Positions 17,132 through 26,473 of a stretch of DNA of 64,000 bases are shown piece by piece. The stretch is from an uncultured Polaribacter sp. (lineage in GTDB: Bacteria > Bacteroidota > Bacteroidia > Flavobacteriales > Flavobacteriaceae). The notes under the pieces were generated by a model, which saw nothing but the letters and a program-made list of their open reading frames with translations, was not told the DNA's origin and searched no databases. Location of the stretch: positions 360,050 to 424,049 of the forward strand of contig NZ_CANNFH010000004.1 in assembly GCF_947503875.1 (NCBI RefSeq), given 5' to 3'. Made by a program: the position numbers and the translations under genes. Every line of letters starts with the position of its first letter. Position 1 is the first letter of the stretch.

Positions 17132-18913
17132 ATGAGCCTGAACGACACAAAAACTACCAAAACCCTAACAGAACACGAAAGATTAATTCAAGCAAGAAAT
17201 ACCGCTAGAAAAGAAATGCTAGAGAACAACAACCAACCAGAAATTGAATGGCTAACAGAAAATAGTCGTAAGTTTTTAGAATCAGGTTATTTAACAGAAG
17301 GTACAACACCAGAAGGAAGAATTCGTGAAATTGCAGAAAATGCAGAGCGTATTTTAAAGAAAGACGGTTTTGCAGACAAATTTTACAAATATATGGCTGC
17401 AGGTTACTATTCATTAGCATCGCCAGTTTGGTCTAATTTTGGTAAAAAAAGAGGTTTACCAATTAGTTGTTTTGGTTCGCACGTAGCAGATGATATGGGA
17501 GATATTTTATTCTCACAATCAGAAGTAGGTATGATGTCTAAATTAGGTGGTGGTACATCTGGTTATTTTGGTAAGTTAAGAGAAAGAGGCGCAGACGTAA
17601 AAAATAATGGTTCTTCATCAGGTTCAGTTCATATTATGCAATTGTTTGAAAAAATGGTTGATGTAGTTAGTCAAGGTTCGGTTAGAAGAGGTCGTTTTTC
17701 ACCATATTTACCTGTAGATCATCCAGATATTAAAGAATTCTTAGAAATTGGTACAGAAGGTAATCCAATTCAAGAATTAACACATGGTGTAACTGTGGGT
17801 AACCAATGGATGGAAGAAATGATTGCTGGCGATGTAGAAAAAAGAAGCATTTGGGCAAAAATTTTACAAAGAAGAGGAGAAATTGGGTATCCTTATATCT
17901 TATTCAGAGACAACGCGAATAACGGTACTGTAGACGTTTATAAAGACAATAATCACGAAATTTACGCAAGTAACTTGTGTACAGAAATTATGTTACCGTC
18001 TAATGACGATTGGTCTTTTGTATGCTGTTTATCTTCTATAAACGTGTTGCATTATGACAAGTGGAAAGATACAGACGCAGTAGAAACTTTAACCTATTTC
18101 TTAGACGCAGTAATGGAAGAATTCATTACCAAATTAGAAGTATTTAAAGTATCAGAAAACAGAGACGATCAGTTTACATTCCGTTTTATGGAAAAAGCCT
18201 ACAACTTTGCAAAAGACAACAGAGCTTTAGGTTTAGGAGCTTTAGGTTGGCACTCACTTTTACAATCTAAAATGTATGCTTTTGATAGTGCAGAAGCGTA
18301 CAGTTTAAATAGCGAAATATTTAAAGTAATTAAAGAAAAATCTTATGCTGCTTCAGAAGAAATGGCAAAAGAATATGGTGAGCCAGCAGTTTTAAAAGGC
18401 TATGGCAGACGTAATGCAACATTAAACGCAATTGCACCAACAACATCATCTGCATTTATTTTAGGGCAAGTATCTCAAGGAATTGAGCCAATTTGGTCTA
18501 ACATTTATGTAAAAGATATTGCAAAAATTAAAACCACTATTAAAAACCCAGTTTTAGAAAAACTATTAATAGAAAAAGGGCAAAACACCACAGAAATTTG
18601 GAGAAGTATTAGAGACAATGATGGTTCTGTGCAACACTTAAACATCTTATCAGACCATGAGAAAGAAGTGTTTAAAACCTATTCAGAAATAGACCAAAAC
18701 GTAATTGTATATCAAGCAGCAAATAGACAAAACCACATAGATCAAGGGCAGTCTATAAACATTATGGTGCATCCAGATATGCCAATTAAAGAAGTAAACG
18801 CAGTATACATTAATGCTTGGAAATTAGGTGTAAAATCTATGTATTACCAACACAGTATGAATGCCGCACAAAAATTTAAGCAGAAAAAAGAATGTGCTTC
18901 TTGTGAAGGATAA
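17132..18913 (+). CDS. nrdA: Ribonucleotide reductase alpha subunit, no ATP-cone
   Basis: NrdA is the catalytic subunit that reduces ribonucleoside diphosphates. At 593 aa it is short for the family because it lacks the N-terminal ATP-cone. Visible signatures are PISCFGSHVADD (first redox cysteine), MSKLGGGTSGYFG, NLCTEIMLPS (active-site Asn, Cys and Glu), TTSSAFILGQVSQGIEP, and the C-terminal redox pair ECASCEG that is reduced by thioredoxin-type donors. It forms an operon with nrdB, whose cone is expected to supply overall activity control. A terminator follows 25 bp after the stop. Confidence 0.96.
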   Translation: MSLNDTKTTKTLTEHERLIQARNTARKEMLENNNQPEIEWLTENSRKFLESGYLTEGTTPEGRIREIAENAERILKKDGFADKFYKYMAAGYYSLASPVWSNFGKKRGLPISCFGSHVADDMGDILFSQSEVGMMSKLGGGTSGYFGKLRERGADVKNNGSSSGSVHIMQLFEKMVDVVSQGSVRRGRFSPYLPVDHPDIKEFLEIGTEGNPIQELTHGVTVGNQWMEEMIAGDVEKRSIWAKILQRRGEIGYPYILFRDNANNGTVDVYKDNNHEIYASNLCTEIMLPSNDDWSFVCCLSSINVLHYDKWKDTDAVETLTYFLDAVMEEFITKLEVFKVSENRDDQFTFRFMEKAYNFAKDNRALGLGALGWHSLLQSKMYAFDSAEAYSLNSEIFKVIKEKSYAASEEMAKEYGEPAVLKGYGRRNATLNAIAPTTSSAFILGQVSQGIEPIWSNIYVKDIAKIKTTIKNPVLEKLLIEKGQNTTEIWRSIRDNDGSVQHLNILSDHEKEVFKTYSEIDQNVIVYQAANRQNHIDQGQSINIMVHPDMPIKEVNAVYINAWKLGVKSMYYQHSMNAAQKFKQKKECASCEG

Positions 18914-18938
18914 ACACATTTTAAACTAAATAGTTCAT

Positions 18939-18977
18939 AAAAGAGAAAAGCAGCAATGTTTTTCTCTTTTTTTTTTG
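18939..18977 (+). terminator. Intrinsic terminator after nrdA
   Basis: AAAAGAGAAAA, a 9-nt loop, then TTTTTCTCTTTT and further T residues form an AT-rich hairpin just after the nrdA stop. Confidence 0.65.
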
Positions 18978-18984
18978 AAGCTAT

Positions 18985-19004
18985 CCTGCCTGCCGGCAGG
19001 CAGG
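18985..19004. repeat. Perfect 20-bp GC-rich palindrome
   Basis: CCTGCCTGCC followed by its exact reverse complement stands out in very AT-rich surroundings. It is followed by a second inverted segment (AGCTTTCAC...CGCTTT and AAAGCG...GAGAGCT, 19010-19050). I have an unverified memory of similar intergenic elements in flavobacteria. No gene lies in 18914-19153. Confidence 0.85.
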
Positions 19005-19135
19005 TTCCAGCTTTCACTACTCGCTTTAAGCCCAAAAGCGTGAGAGCTCAAACAAATGGTTCAATCTGGACTAAACGTCTTTTACTTTTTTGCTTTACTA
19101 ATAGATTAATGCGGTTTATTATATTCTCTTTTTTG

Positions 19136-19143
19136 TATTTTTG
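19136..19143 (+). promoter_or_regulatory. -7 promoter element of the lipoprotein-dgt unit
   Basis: TATTTTTG matches TAnnTTTG and ends 10 bp before the ATG at 19154, implying a very short leader. Confidence 0.5.
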
Positions 19144-19153
19144 AAAAAAAATC

Positions 19154-19912
19154 ATGAAAAAACTTTTGTATTTTTTAGTAATAACCTCTATTATTTCTTG
19201 TAAGATATTAGATCAAAAAAAGCAACAAATAGTAAAAAATGGATTTTTATCTTATAGTTTATCTACAGAAAGTACTAAGGTAGATATTAAGGATAGTTTT
19301 TTAGAAATGTTTAAGGATGCAAAAAACAAAGAAGATAGTTTATTAATTAAAAACCTCATAAAGGTATCAACTAAGTTGGCAAGTAGTCTAAAAACCAATC
19401 TAGAAAAACACGACTATTATATAATTAATGATACTATCAAAATTATTGCTCCCAAAGAAAAAACAATTTATTTACCAAAAACATTTAAAAAATTTACCGA
19501 AAAAAAATTTAGAGATAAAATCTACAAAACCGAAGTAAATTGGGGTGATTTATATAAACGATGGAATACTAATTATACTGTTGAATATAATAGAAAAGAT
19601 AAAAAAGAAATTTTAGGTATTGATTGTTATAAGTTGATATTAACAGAAAAAAGTGTTAGGAGTTTTGACACATATATTGAGGTGTATGAACTTTATGTAA
19701 ATGATGAATATATTATCCCTTTCACTTACTATGATTTTCTTAAATTAAAAAATCAATTAAGTTTTAATGGATTAATTTTAGAATGCAAAACATATTATAA
19801 AGAAACACCTGGTTTAAATAATATTTATACACTTACAGATTATAACTTTAAAAAGCAAAAAAAATCATTAATAGAATTCAATAAAAGTGAATATATAAAA
19901 CAAAATTTATAA
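19154..19912 (+). CDS. Lipoprotein of unknown function, GLPGLI-like
   Basis: The 252-aa product starts with a lipoprotein signal whose lipobox is SIISC, with Cys16 as the probable lipidated residue. The remainder is mostly beta and lysine-rich. The stretch KKEILGIDCYKLIL resembles the central 'ILGxxCxKA' segment of GLPGLI-family secreted proteins of Bacteroidota, but the usual C-terminal GLPGLI motif appears only weakly as ETPGLNN. I do not assign a function. It ends 5 bp before dgt and probably shares its transcript. Confidence 0.75.
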   Translation: MKKLLYFLVITSIISCKILDQKKQQIVKNGFLSYSLSTESTKVDIKDSFLEMFKDAKNKEDSLLIKNLIKVSTKLASSLKTNLEKHDYYIINDTIKIIAPKEKTIYLPKTFKKFTEKKFRDKIYKTEVNWGDLYKRWNTNYTVEYNRKDKKEILGIDCYKLILTEKSVRSFDTYIEVYELYVNDEYIIPFTYYDFLKLKNQLSFNGLILECKTYYKETPGLNNIYTLTDYNFKKQKKSLIEFNKSEYIKQNL

Positions 19913-19917
19913 TTAAG

Positions 19918-21255
19918 ATGAACTGGGAACAACTCCTATCTTTAAAACGTTTTGGCGACACCCAAAAACGAGAAAGAATAGCACAAGATGAAACACGTTT
20001 AGGTTTCGATGTAGATTTTGATAGAATTATATTTTCATCTGCCTTTAGAAGCTTACAAGACAAAACACAGGTAATTCCACTCTCAGAAACCGATTTTGTA
20101 CACACCAGATTAACACATAGTTTAGAGGTTTCTGTAGTAGGTAGAACTTTGGGCAGACGCGTTGGTAAAGCTTTATTAGAACGTCACCCAAACCTAGCAA
20201 AATTAGGCTATACCTTTAACGATTTTGGTGCCATTGTTGCAGCAGCCTCTGTAATGCACGATATTGGAAATCCGCCCTTTGGGCATTCAGGAGAAAAAGC
20301 AATAGGCGAGTATTTTAAATCTGGAAACGGCATAAAATATAAAGAACACTTAACCCCAAAAGAATATCAAGATTTAATAGATTTTGAAGGAAACGCAAAT
20401 GGATTTAAAATTTTAACAGAATCTAGAGCAGGTATTTCTGGAGGTTTACGTTTAAGTTATGCCACTTTAGGTGCTTTTATAAAATATCCAAAAGAAAGCC
20501 TTCCTAAAAAACCTACAAACCACATAGCAGACAAAAAATATGGCTTTTTTCAATCAGAAAAAACCGAGTTTTTAGAAGTGATGGAAGAATTAGGCATGCT
20601 GCAAAAAACAACAAAAGACATCTCTTATTACAGACATCCTTTAGCCTATTTAGTAGAAGCAGCAGACGATATTTGTTACACAATTATAGATTTTGAAGAC
20701 GGCATCAATTTAGGTTTAATAGAAGAAGAGTTTGCTTTAGAATACCTAATAAATTTAGTTAGAGATACCATTAACTCTAAAAAATACCACGCTTTAAAAC
20801 ATACAAAAGATAGAGTTTCTTACCTGAGAGCTTTGGCTATTAATACTTTAATACAAGAGGCTGTAGCCATCTTTTTAGATAACGAAGAAGCCATTTTAAA
20901 AGGTACCTTTCAAAAATCTTTGCTAGAGAAATGTAAGTTTGAGGCACAAATTAACGACATTATAAAAATAAGTGTATCAAAAATTTATAACAGCACAGAG
21001 GTTATAGAAAAAGAAGTTGCCGGTTATAGAATTATAGGAGACTTGTTAGACGTTTTTGTGAACGCCTTGCATAACAGTTATCATAACAATGCAACTAGTT
21101 TTGATATTTTGGTATTAAACTTGCTGCCAGAAGAATATAAGATAGAGACAGATAGCTTGTATTTAAGAATTATGCAAGTATGTAGTTATGTGTCTGGATT
21201 ATCAGATGGTTATGCTATAAGAATACACAAAAAATTAACAGGTAACATTATTTAA
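19918..21255 (+). CDS. dgt: dGTP triphosphohydrolase (dGTPase)
   Basis: This HD-superfamily enzyme hydrolyses dGTP to deoxyguanosine and triphosphate, helping to balance dNTP pools. The metal-binding HD residues are visible: H67 in VHTRLTHSLEV, H114-D115 in VMHDIGNPPFGHSGE, and a later Asp in VEAADDICYTIID. The N-terminal signature AFRSLQDKTQV is typical of bacterial dGTPases, and 445 aa is the usual length. It lies downstream of ribonucleotide reductase, though separated by a terminator, so two dNTP-pool functions are neighbours. Confidence 0.95.
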   Translation: MNWEQLLSLKRFGDTQKRERIAQDETRLGFDVDFDRIIFSSAFRSLQDKTQVIPLSETDFVHTRLTHSLEVSVVGRTLGRRVGKALLERHPNLAKLGYTFNDFGAIVAAASVMHDIGNPPFGHSGEKAIGEYFKSGNGIKYKEHLTPKEYQDLIDFEGNANGFKILTESRAGISGGLRLSYATLGAFIKYPKESLPKKPTNHIADKKYGFFQSEKTEFLEVMEELGMLQKTTKDISYYRHPLAYLVEAADDICYTIIDFEDGINLGLIEEEFALEYLINLVRDTINSKKYHALKHTKDRVSYLRALAINTLIQEAVAIFLDNEEAILKGTFQKSLLEKCKFEAQINDIIKISVSKIYNSTEVIEKEVAGYRIIGDLLDVFVNALHNSYHNNATSFDILVLNLLPEEYKIETDSLYLRIMQVCSYVSGLSDGYAIRIHKKLTGNII

Positions 21256-21272
21256 GAGTAAATTTTAATAAT

Positions 21273-21280
21273 TAAATTTG
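21273..21280 (+). promoter_or_regulatory. -7 promoter element of the propeller protein gene
   Basis: TAAATTTG (followed by C) matches TAnnTTTG and is 25 bp upstream of the ATG at 21306. Confidence 0.5.
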
Positions 21281-21305
21281 CACTTCCCCATAAAATATTT
21301 ATCCC

Positions 21306-23966
21306 ATGAATAGTAAAAAGTCATTATTAGTTCTTGTTTTAGTAGTATTTGTTTCAGCGTTAGTATACAATTCTAAGAAAGAGTCCGCATTTGAAAAAAA
21401 GAGAAAAGAATTTGCAGTGTTCTTAGAGAACCATCCTTATACTAAAAGACAAAATTTAACAAATGAAGAATTAAAGGCAATCCCTAAAAAAGATAGGCCA
21501 GATTTAGCTTTTGAACAAGATTTTTTAAAAACAGTAAATCCACAAACTAAAGAGGTTAGTCAAAAAAGTTTAGTAGATGCTGTAAAATACAGATCAAACT
21601 ATTTACAAGAGGAAAAAACTAGTAGAAAAACGGCTAACTCTTCTTCATTTAATTGGGAATCTAGAGGTCCAAAAACAGTGGCTGGTAGAGTAAGAGCTAT
21701 GATGTTTGATCCAAATGATTCAGAATTTAAAAGAGTTTTTGCAGGAGGTGTAAGTGGTGGAATTTGGAAAAATGATGATATTACAGATGCAGAATCATCT
21801 TGGTCTTTGGTATATCCAGAAATGTCTAACTTTGCTATATCTGCAATGGATTTTGATCCAGTAAACAAAAGAACTTTCTATGCTGGTACAGGAGAAGGCT
21901 GGGGTAATTTTGATGCGGTTAATGGTGCTGGAATTTGGAAAAGTACAGACGGAGGTGTAAATTGGGGTAACTTAGAAAACACAATAGAATTTGAATTTGT
22001 ATACGACTTAGTTATAAGAGATGAAGGAAGTGAGATAGGAGTTGTGTATGCAGCAATGAGGGATACAAATAGCGGACTTGGATCCGGTATTTTTAGGTCT
22101 GTAAATGGAGGCCAAACTTGGGTAAGAGTTTCTAATATTACTGCTAGAGATCTAGAATTAGCTGCTGATAACAAAATATGGGTAGGAACATCTAGAGGAG
22201 AAATATATACTTCTGTAGATGGTGAAAATTTTGAGGAGCAATATCGTTCTTCTGTTGGAAATCCTGCCAGGGTAGATCTTGCCACTGCACAATCAAACAC
22301 AAATATTGTTTATGCTTTAATAGCCAATGGAAGTGTTTTAGGTGAGATTGTTAAAACTACAGATAATGGCGCGAATTGGATTACCTTAAATAATCCTGAA
22401 GATACAGGAGATAGTACGATTCCGAACAGTGATTTTACGAGAGGACAAGCGTGGTATGATTTAATTGTACAAATAAATCCAGAAAATGATAGAGAGGTCT
22501 ATATTGGTGGTATAAATATGTTTAAATCTTCAAGAGCAGATGTTTGGTTTAAAGTGTCTAGTTGGAATTTAAATGTAGACAGGACTAACTCGGTTAAATT
22601 TATGCATGCAGATCAGCATAATATTCTATTCAGACCAAATTCAGAAGGTATTATTTTTTCAACAGATGGTGGTATTTATTACAGTTCAAGGTCTCGAAGA
22701 TTGCCTTCATCAGATTTAGAGGAGAGAAACTTAAACTTTAATATTACACAGTACTATTCTGGAGCTATAGACCCTGTTAACCCTATAGCTTTACTAGGTG
22801 GTGCGCAAGATAATGGTACAAGTTTTATTTTTGAGCCAGGTATAGGTAATTCTTTAGAACTTTTAGGAGGTGATGGAGGTTTTTGCTTTATAGATCAAAC
22901 CGCCGTAAATGAAGAGAGAGGTTTGTATTATATTGCTTCTACGCAGTTTAACAACTATTTCTTAAATGATTATACCGATTCAAATACCAATCCAAGACAA
23001 ATTACTCTAATTGATAACGGAAATGGTACTTTTATTAATCCAGCAGATTATGATGATGACAATAATATATTGTACTCTTTTAATGATAATAGTACCATAA
23101 CAACAGCAACATTAAATGCAGATTACGAAAGCCAGCTGTCTATAGTAAAAGACACTATAAATGTTAGAAGACTTGCAAACGAAGTTGTAACCCATATTAG
23201 AGTATCTAGTTATAATAAAGAAAATAGAAAAGTTTACTTAGGTACACGTAATGGAAGATTGCTGTTTATTAATGCTAATAATGGTAGTTCAAGAACTGTA
23301 AATGCACCAGATGTTGTAGGAGCTGTTTCTTGTATAGAGTTTGGTGAGTCTGAGGATGAGATATTATTAACCTATTCAAATTACGGAGTAGAGAGTGTTT
23401 GGTATACTTCAGATGGTGCAGAAACTTGGATTAATGTAGAAGGTAATTTACCAGACATTCCAGTAAGATGGTCTTTATTTAATCCTCTGAATAGAAAACA
23501 AGTGATATTGGCTACAGAAGTTGGGGTTTGGAAAACAGATGATATTACAGCAGAAAATGTAGTATGGGAGCCAGCTTCAAATAATATGGGAAGTGTAAGA
23601 GTTGATATGTTACAATATAGGGCATCAGATAATTTAGTTTTGGCAGCTACACATGGTAGAGGTATGTTTACAACGAATTTTACTTTAGGTACAGCTTCTG
23701 TAGAAGATGTTATTTCAGATAGCGCTGCTTTTACAGTATACCCAACAGTGTCTAAAGGTGATTTTACAGTGTTTGCTAAAAACAATTTGGGTAGATCTAA
23801 TATAGTTGTTTTCGATATTGCTGGAAGACAAGTACACAAACAAGTAGTAGACTTTAATGCGCAAGAAAAACAAGAGGTATCTATAAATGTAAATACAGGA
23901 ATTTATATTGTAAACATTATTGATGAAAAAGGTAAAAGAGCTTCTAAAAAGATAGTGATAGAATAA
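21306..23966 (+). CDS. Secreted beta-propeller protein with type IX sorting domain
   Basis: The 886-aa protein has an N-terminal signal/anchor (SLLVLVLVVFVSALVY), a basic propeptide-like stretch to about residue 115, then repeated Asp-box (BNR/sortilin-like) units: KSTDGGVNWG, RSVNGGQTWV, KTTDNGANWI and TSDGAETWI. The last ~85 residues (VYPTVSKGDFTVFAKNN... to KKIVIE) match a type A type IX secretion C-terminal sorting domain. The protein is therefore expected to cross the outer membrane by the pathway that includes SprA and be attached or released at the cell surface. Its target is unknown; sortilin-like propellers occur in glycosidases and in adhesion proteins, and I see no catalytic signature. 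Confidence 0.88.
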   Translation: MNSKKSLLVLVLVVFVSALVYNSKKESAFEKKRKEFAVFLENHPYTKRQNLTNEELKAIPKKDRPDLAFEQDFLKTVNPQTKEVSQKSLVDAVKYRSNYLQEEKTSRKTANSSSFNWESRGPKTVAGRVRAMMFDPNDSEFKRVFAGGVSGGIWKNDDITDAESSWSLVYPEMSNFAISAMDFDPVNKRTFYAGTGEGWGNFDAVNGAGIWKSTDGGVNWGNLENTIEFEFVYDLVIRDEGSEIGVVYAAMRDTNSGLGSGIFRSVNGGQTWVRVSNITARDLELAADNKIWVGTSRGEIYTSVDGENFEEQYRSSVGNPARVDLATAQSNTNIVYALIANGSVLGEIVKTTDNGANWITLNNPEDTGDSTIPNSDFTRGQAWYDLIVQINPENDREVYIGGINMFKSSRADVWFKVSSWNLNVDRTNSVKFMHADQHNILFRPNSEGIIFSTDGGIYYSSRSRRLPSSDLEERNLNFNITQYYSGAIDPVNPIALLGGAQDNGTSFIFEPGIGNSLELLGGDGGFCFIDQTAVNEERGLYYIASTQFNNYFLNDYTDSNTNPRQITLIDNGNGTFINPADYDDDNNILYSFNDNSTITTATLNADYESQLSIVKDTINVRRLANEVVTHIRVSSYNKENRKVYLGTRNGRLLFINANNGSSRTVNAPDVVGAVSCIEFGESEDEILLTYSNYGVESVWYTSDGAETWINVEGNLPDIPVRWSLFNPLNRKQVILATEVGVWKTDDITAENVVWEPASNNMGSVRVDMLQYRASDNLVLAATHGRGMFTTNFTLGTASVEDVISDSAAFTVYPTVSKGDFTVFAKNNLGRSNIVVFDIAGRQVHKQVVDFNAQEKQEVSINVNTGIYIVNIIDEKGKRASKKIVIE

Positions 23967-23992
23967 ATACGAGATAAGTAACATGTAAAGAA

Positions 23993-24128
23993 GCTGTCTA
24001 AAAAGTGCTTTATGTCTGTCATTTCGACTTTATGGAGAAATCTAAACTATTAAATTCTAACTCAATAGATTTTTTGACTCCATTTTATTTCGCTCAAAAT
24101 GACAAATTTTTGTTCTTTTTAGACAGTC
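23993..24128. repeat. 136-bp inverted-repeat element, copy 1
   Basis: Outer arms GCTGTCTAAAAAG (23993-24005) and CTTTTTAGACAGTC (24115-24128) enclose an 88-bp inner element with TGTCATTTCGAC at one end and AAATGACA at the other (24017-24104). A close copy of the inner and outer parts occurs at 39309-39444. It fills the gap between convergent genes and could fold into a long hairpin that terminates transcription both ways. Confidence 0.85.
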
Positions 24129-24133
24129 TTTTT

Positions 24134-25900
24134 TTATGCTTCAGAAAATATGTCTGCTAAGCTTTTAGCATCTAGTTTTACTATATTTTGCAGTTCCTTT
24201 ACAGTTCCATGTTCTATAAAATAATTTGGAACACCAAGTGTATTCACTTTATTTGTGTAATTATTATCAGACGCAAACTCTAAAATGGCACTGCCAAAAC
24301 CACCATTTATAACGCCATCTTCAATAGTAAAAATAGTTTTATAATTTTTAAATATTGTATGAAGAAGACGTTCATCTAAAGGTTTTATAAAACGTAAATC
24401 AAAGTGTGCAATGTCTTTTTGTTTTGTTGATAAACCTATTGCTTCTTTAACATTTTTAGCCATTGTACCAATAGATAAAACAGCAATATCTTCTCCTTTT
24501 TTAAGTTGAATTCCTTTACCTATTTCTATTTTCTCAAAAGGCAATTCCCATTCGATTAAGCTACCATAACCACGTGGGTAACGAATAGCAATCGGTTTTT
24601 TTAAACCTAATTGTGCAGTGTATAAAATGTTACGCAATTCAATTTCGTTTCTGGGCGCAAAAATAATTAGGTTGGGTATGCATCGTAAATAAGCAATATC
24701 AAAAACACCATGGTGTGTAGCACCATCTTCGCCTACCAAACCAGCTCTATCCAAACAAAAAATTACAGGCAAATTTTGTAATGCAACATCATGAATAACT
24801 TGGTCGTAAGCTCGTTGTAAAAAAGTAGAATAAATATTACAAAAAGGTATTAAACCTTGGGTTGCCATACCAGCAGCCAAGGTAACTGCGTGTTGTTCTG
24901 CAATGCCAACATCAAAAGTTCTTTTTGGGAATTTTTCTAATAACAACTTTAAAGAACTACCCGTTAACATGGCAGGTGTTATCCCTACAATTTTATTATT
25001 ATTTTGTGCTAATTCTACAATGGTTTTACCAAAAACATCTTGGTATTTTGTAAAAATATTGGCATCTTTTTTAATGCGTTCGCCAGAAATAGCATCAAAT
25101 TTACCAGGTGCATGATAGGTTACTTGGTCATCTTCAGCTTGCTGTAATCCTTTACCTTTTGTAGTAATTATGTGTAAAAATTTTGGGCCTTTTACGGTTT
25201 TTAAGCGTTCCAATTCTTTTATCAACTTTGGTAAATCATGGCCATTAATTGGTCCAGAATAGTCAAAATTTAAAGCTTTAATAATATTATTTTGCGCGGC
25301 TAACTTTCTATCGTTTTTAACCTTGGTTAAATACTCTTTTAAAGCACCAACTGCAGGATCTATACCTATGGCATTATCATTTAAAATAATTAGCAAATTC
25401 GCTTTAGAAACGCCTGCGTGATTTAGAGCCTCAAAAGCCATTCCGCTTGCAATAGAAGCATCACCAATTACAGCAATATGTTGTTTTTGGGTTTCTCCTT
25501 TTAAATTGGCTGCAATGGCCATACCTAAAACAGCAGAAATGGAAGTAGAGGAATGGCCAACACCAAAAGCATCAAATTCACTTTCGCTGCGCGAAGGAAA
25601 GCCTGCAATACCATTTAACTGTCTGTTGGTGTGAAAATTATGTTTTCTACCGGTTAAAATTTTGTGGCCATAAGCTTGATGGCCAACATCCCAAACAAGT
25701 ATATCATTTGGCGTATCAAAAAGATAATGCAAAGCTATAGTAAGTTCTACAACACCTAAACTTGCACCTAAATGCCCTTCTTTAGTAGCTACTATATTTA
25801 TAATAAAACTGCGCAACTCTTTTGCCAATGGTGGCAATTGATCTAGATTTAATTTTCTTAAATCTTCTGGGTAGTTTATTTGATCTAACAGATTTTGCAT
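24134..25900 (-). CDS. dxs: 1-deoxy-D-xylulose-5-phosphate synthase
   Basis: DXS condenses pyruvate and glyceraldehyde 3-phosphate to DXP, the first step of the MEP isoprenoid pathway, using thiamine diphosphate. Signatures are GHLGASLGVVELTIALHY, DVGHQAYGHKILTGR, the ThDP motif IGDASIASGMAFEALNHAG, and CLDRAGLVGEDGATHHGVF in the C-terminal half. The open frame extends 8 codons upstream (MKLYFCKR). I start at the internal ATG (MQNLLDQINYPEDL, 588 aa) because a -7 element lies within the extension. It is divergent from tadA. A geranylgeranyl-reductase-like gene nearby may use products of the same pathway. Confidence 0.96.
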   Translation of the reverse strand: MQNLLDQINYPEDLRKLNLDQLPPLAKELRSFIINIVATKEGHLGASLGVVELTIALHYLFDTPNDILVWDVGHQAYGHKILTGRKHNFHTNRQLNGIAGFPSRSESEFDAFGVGHSSTSISAVLGMAIAANLKGETQKQHIAVIGDASIASGMAFEALNHAGVSKANLLIILNDNAIGIDPAVGALKEYLTKVKNDRKLAAQNNIIKALNFDYSGPINGHDLPKLIKELERLKTVKGPKFLHIITTKGKGLQQAEDDQVTYHAPGKFDAISGERIKKDANIFTKYQDVFGKTIVELAQNNNKIVGITPAMLTGSSLKLLLEKFPKRTFDVGIAEQHAVTLAAGMATQGLIPFCNIYSTFLQRAYDQVIHDVALQNLPVIFCLDRAGLVGEDGATHHGVFDIAYLRCIPNLIIFAPRNEIELRNILYTAQLGLKKPIAIRYPRGYGSLIEWELPFEKIEIGKGIQLKKGEDIAVLSIGTMAKNVKEAIGLSTKQKDIAHFDLRFIKPLDERLLHTIFKNYKTIFTIEDGVINGGFGSAILEFASDNNYTNKVNTLGVPNYFIEHGTVKELQNIVKLDAKSLADIFSEA

Positions 25901-25907
25901 ACGTTTA

Positions 25908-25915
25908 CAAAAATA
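25908..25915 (-). promoter_or_regulatory. -7 promoter element of dxs
   Basis: Minus-strand TATTTTTG is 7 bp from the ATG at 25900, which would give a nearly leaderless mRNA. Confidence 0.5.
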
Positions 25916-26013
25916 CAACTTCAAATTTTGTGTTTGTAAAAACGCGCTTGTAATTATTTCAAAACATTCGTAAATATTTTACTTAAATTCGCACTGTAAC
26001 CACAAAATAAAAT

Positions 26014-26463
26014 ATGATACAGCCTTTTGATGATACTTATTTTATGAAAAAAGCCTATCAAGAAGCAGAAAATGCCTTTGCTAAAGGAGAAGTACCTGTG
26101 GGCGCAATAATTGTTTTTAAAGATAAAATTATTGCAAGAGCACATAATTTAACAGAAACTTTAAATGATGTTACTGCTCACGCAGAAATGCAAGCGTATA
26201 CAGCTGCAGCAGATTTTTTAGGTGGTAAATATTTAAAAGATTGTGTTTTGTATGTTACTTTAGAACCTTGCCAAATGTGTGCAGGCGCTAGTTATTGGGC
26301 ACAAATAGGTAAAATTGTTTACGGAGCTAGCGAGCCAGAAAGGGGTTTTGTCAACTTAAAAACAACCTTGCATCCAAAAACAAAGATAGTTGGTGGTATT
26401 TTAGAGAATGAATGTTCGCAATTATTAAAACGTTTTTTTATAGAAAAACGCAACTTGAATTAA
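26014..26463 (+). CDS. tadA: tRNA adenosine(34) deaminase TadA
   Basis: TadA converts A34 to inosine in tRNA-Arg(ACG). The zinc-site motifs of the cytidine/adenosine deaminase fold are present: H56-A57-E58 in VTAHAEMQA, and P85-C86-x-x-C89 in LEPCQMCAGA. The 149-aa length, the N-terminal PVGAIIVF and the C-terminal helix RFFIEKRN fit TadA better than guanine or cytosine deaminases. It starts 113 bp from the divergent dxs gene. A weak -7-like TAAATTCG lies at 25984-25991. Confidence 0.92.
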   Translation: MIQPFDDTYFMKKAYQEAENAFAKGEVPVGAIIVFKDKIIARAHNLTETLNDVTAHAEMQAYTAAADFLGGKYLKDCVLYVTLEPCQMCAGASYWAQIGKIVYGASEPERGFVNLKTTLHPKTKIVGGILENECSQLLKRFFIEKRNLN

Positions 26464-26473
26464 CAGATTGAAG

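Noticed and set aside
23993..24128. A simple intrinsic terminator only
   Set aside because: A terminator would not need a shared 88-bp core of identical length at another locus, so I list it as a repeat element that may also terminate.
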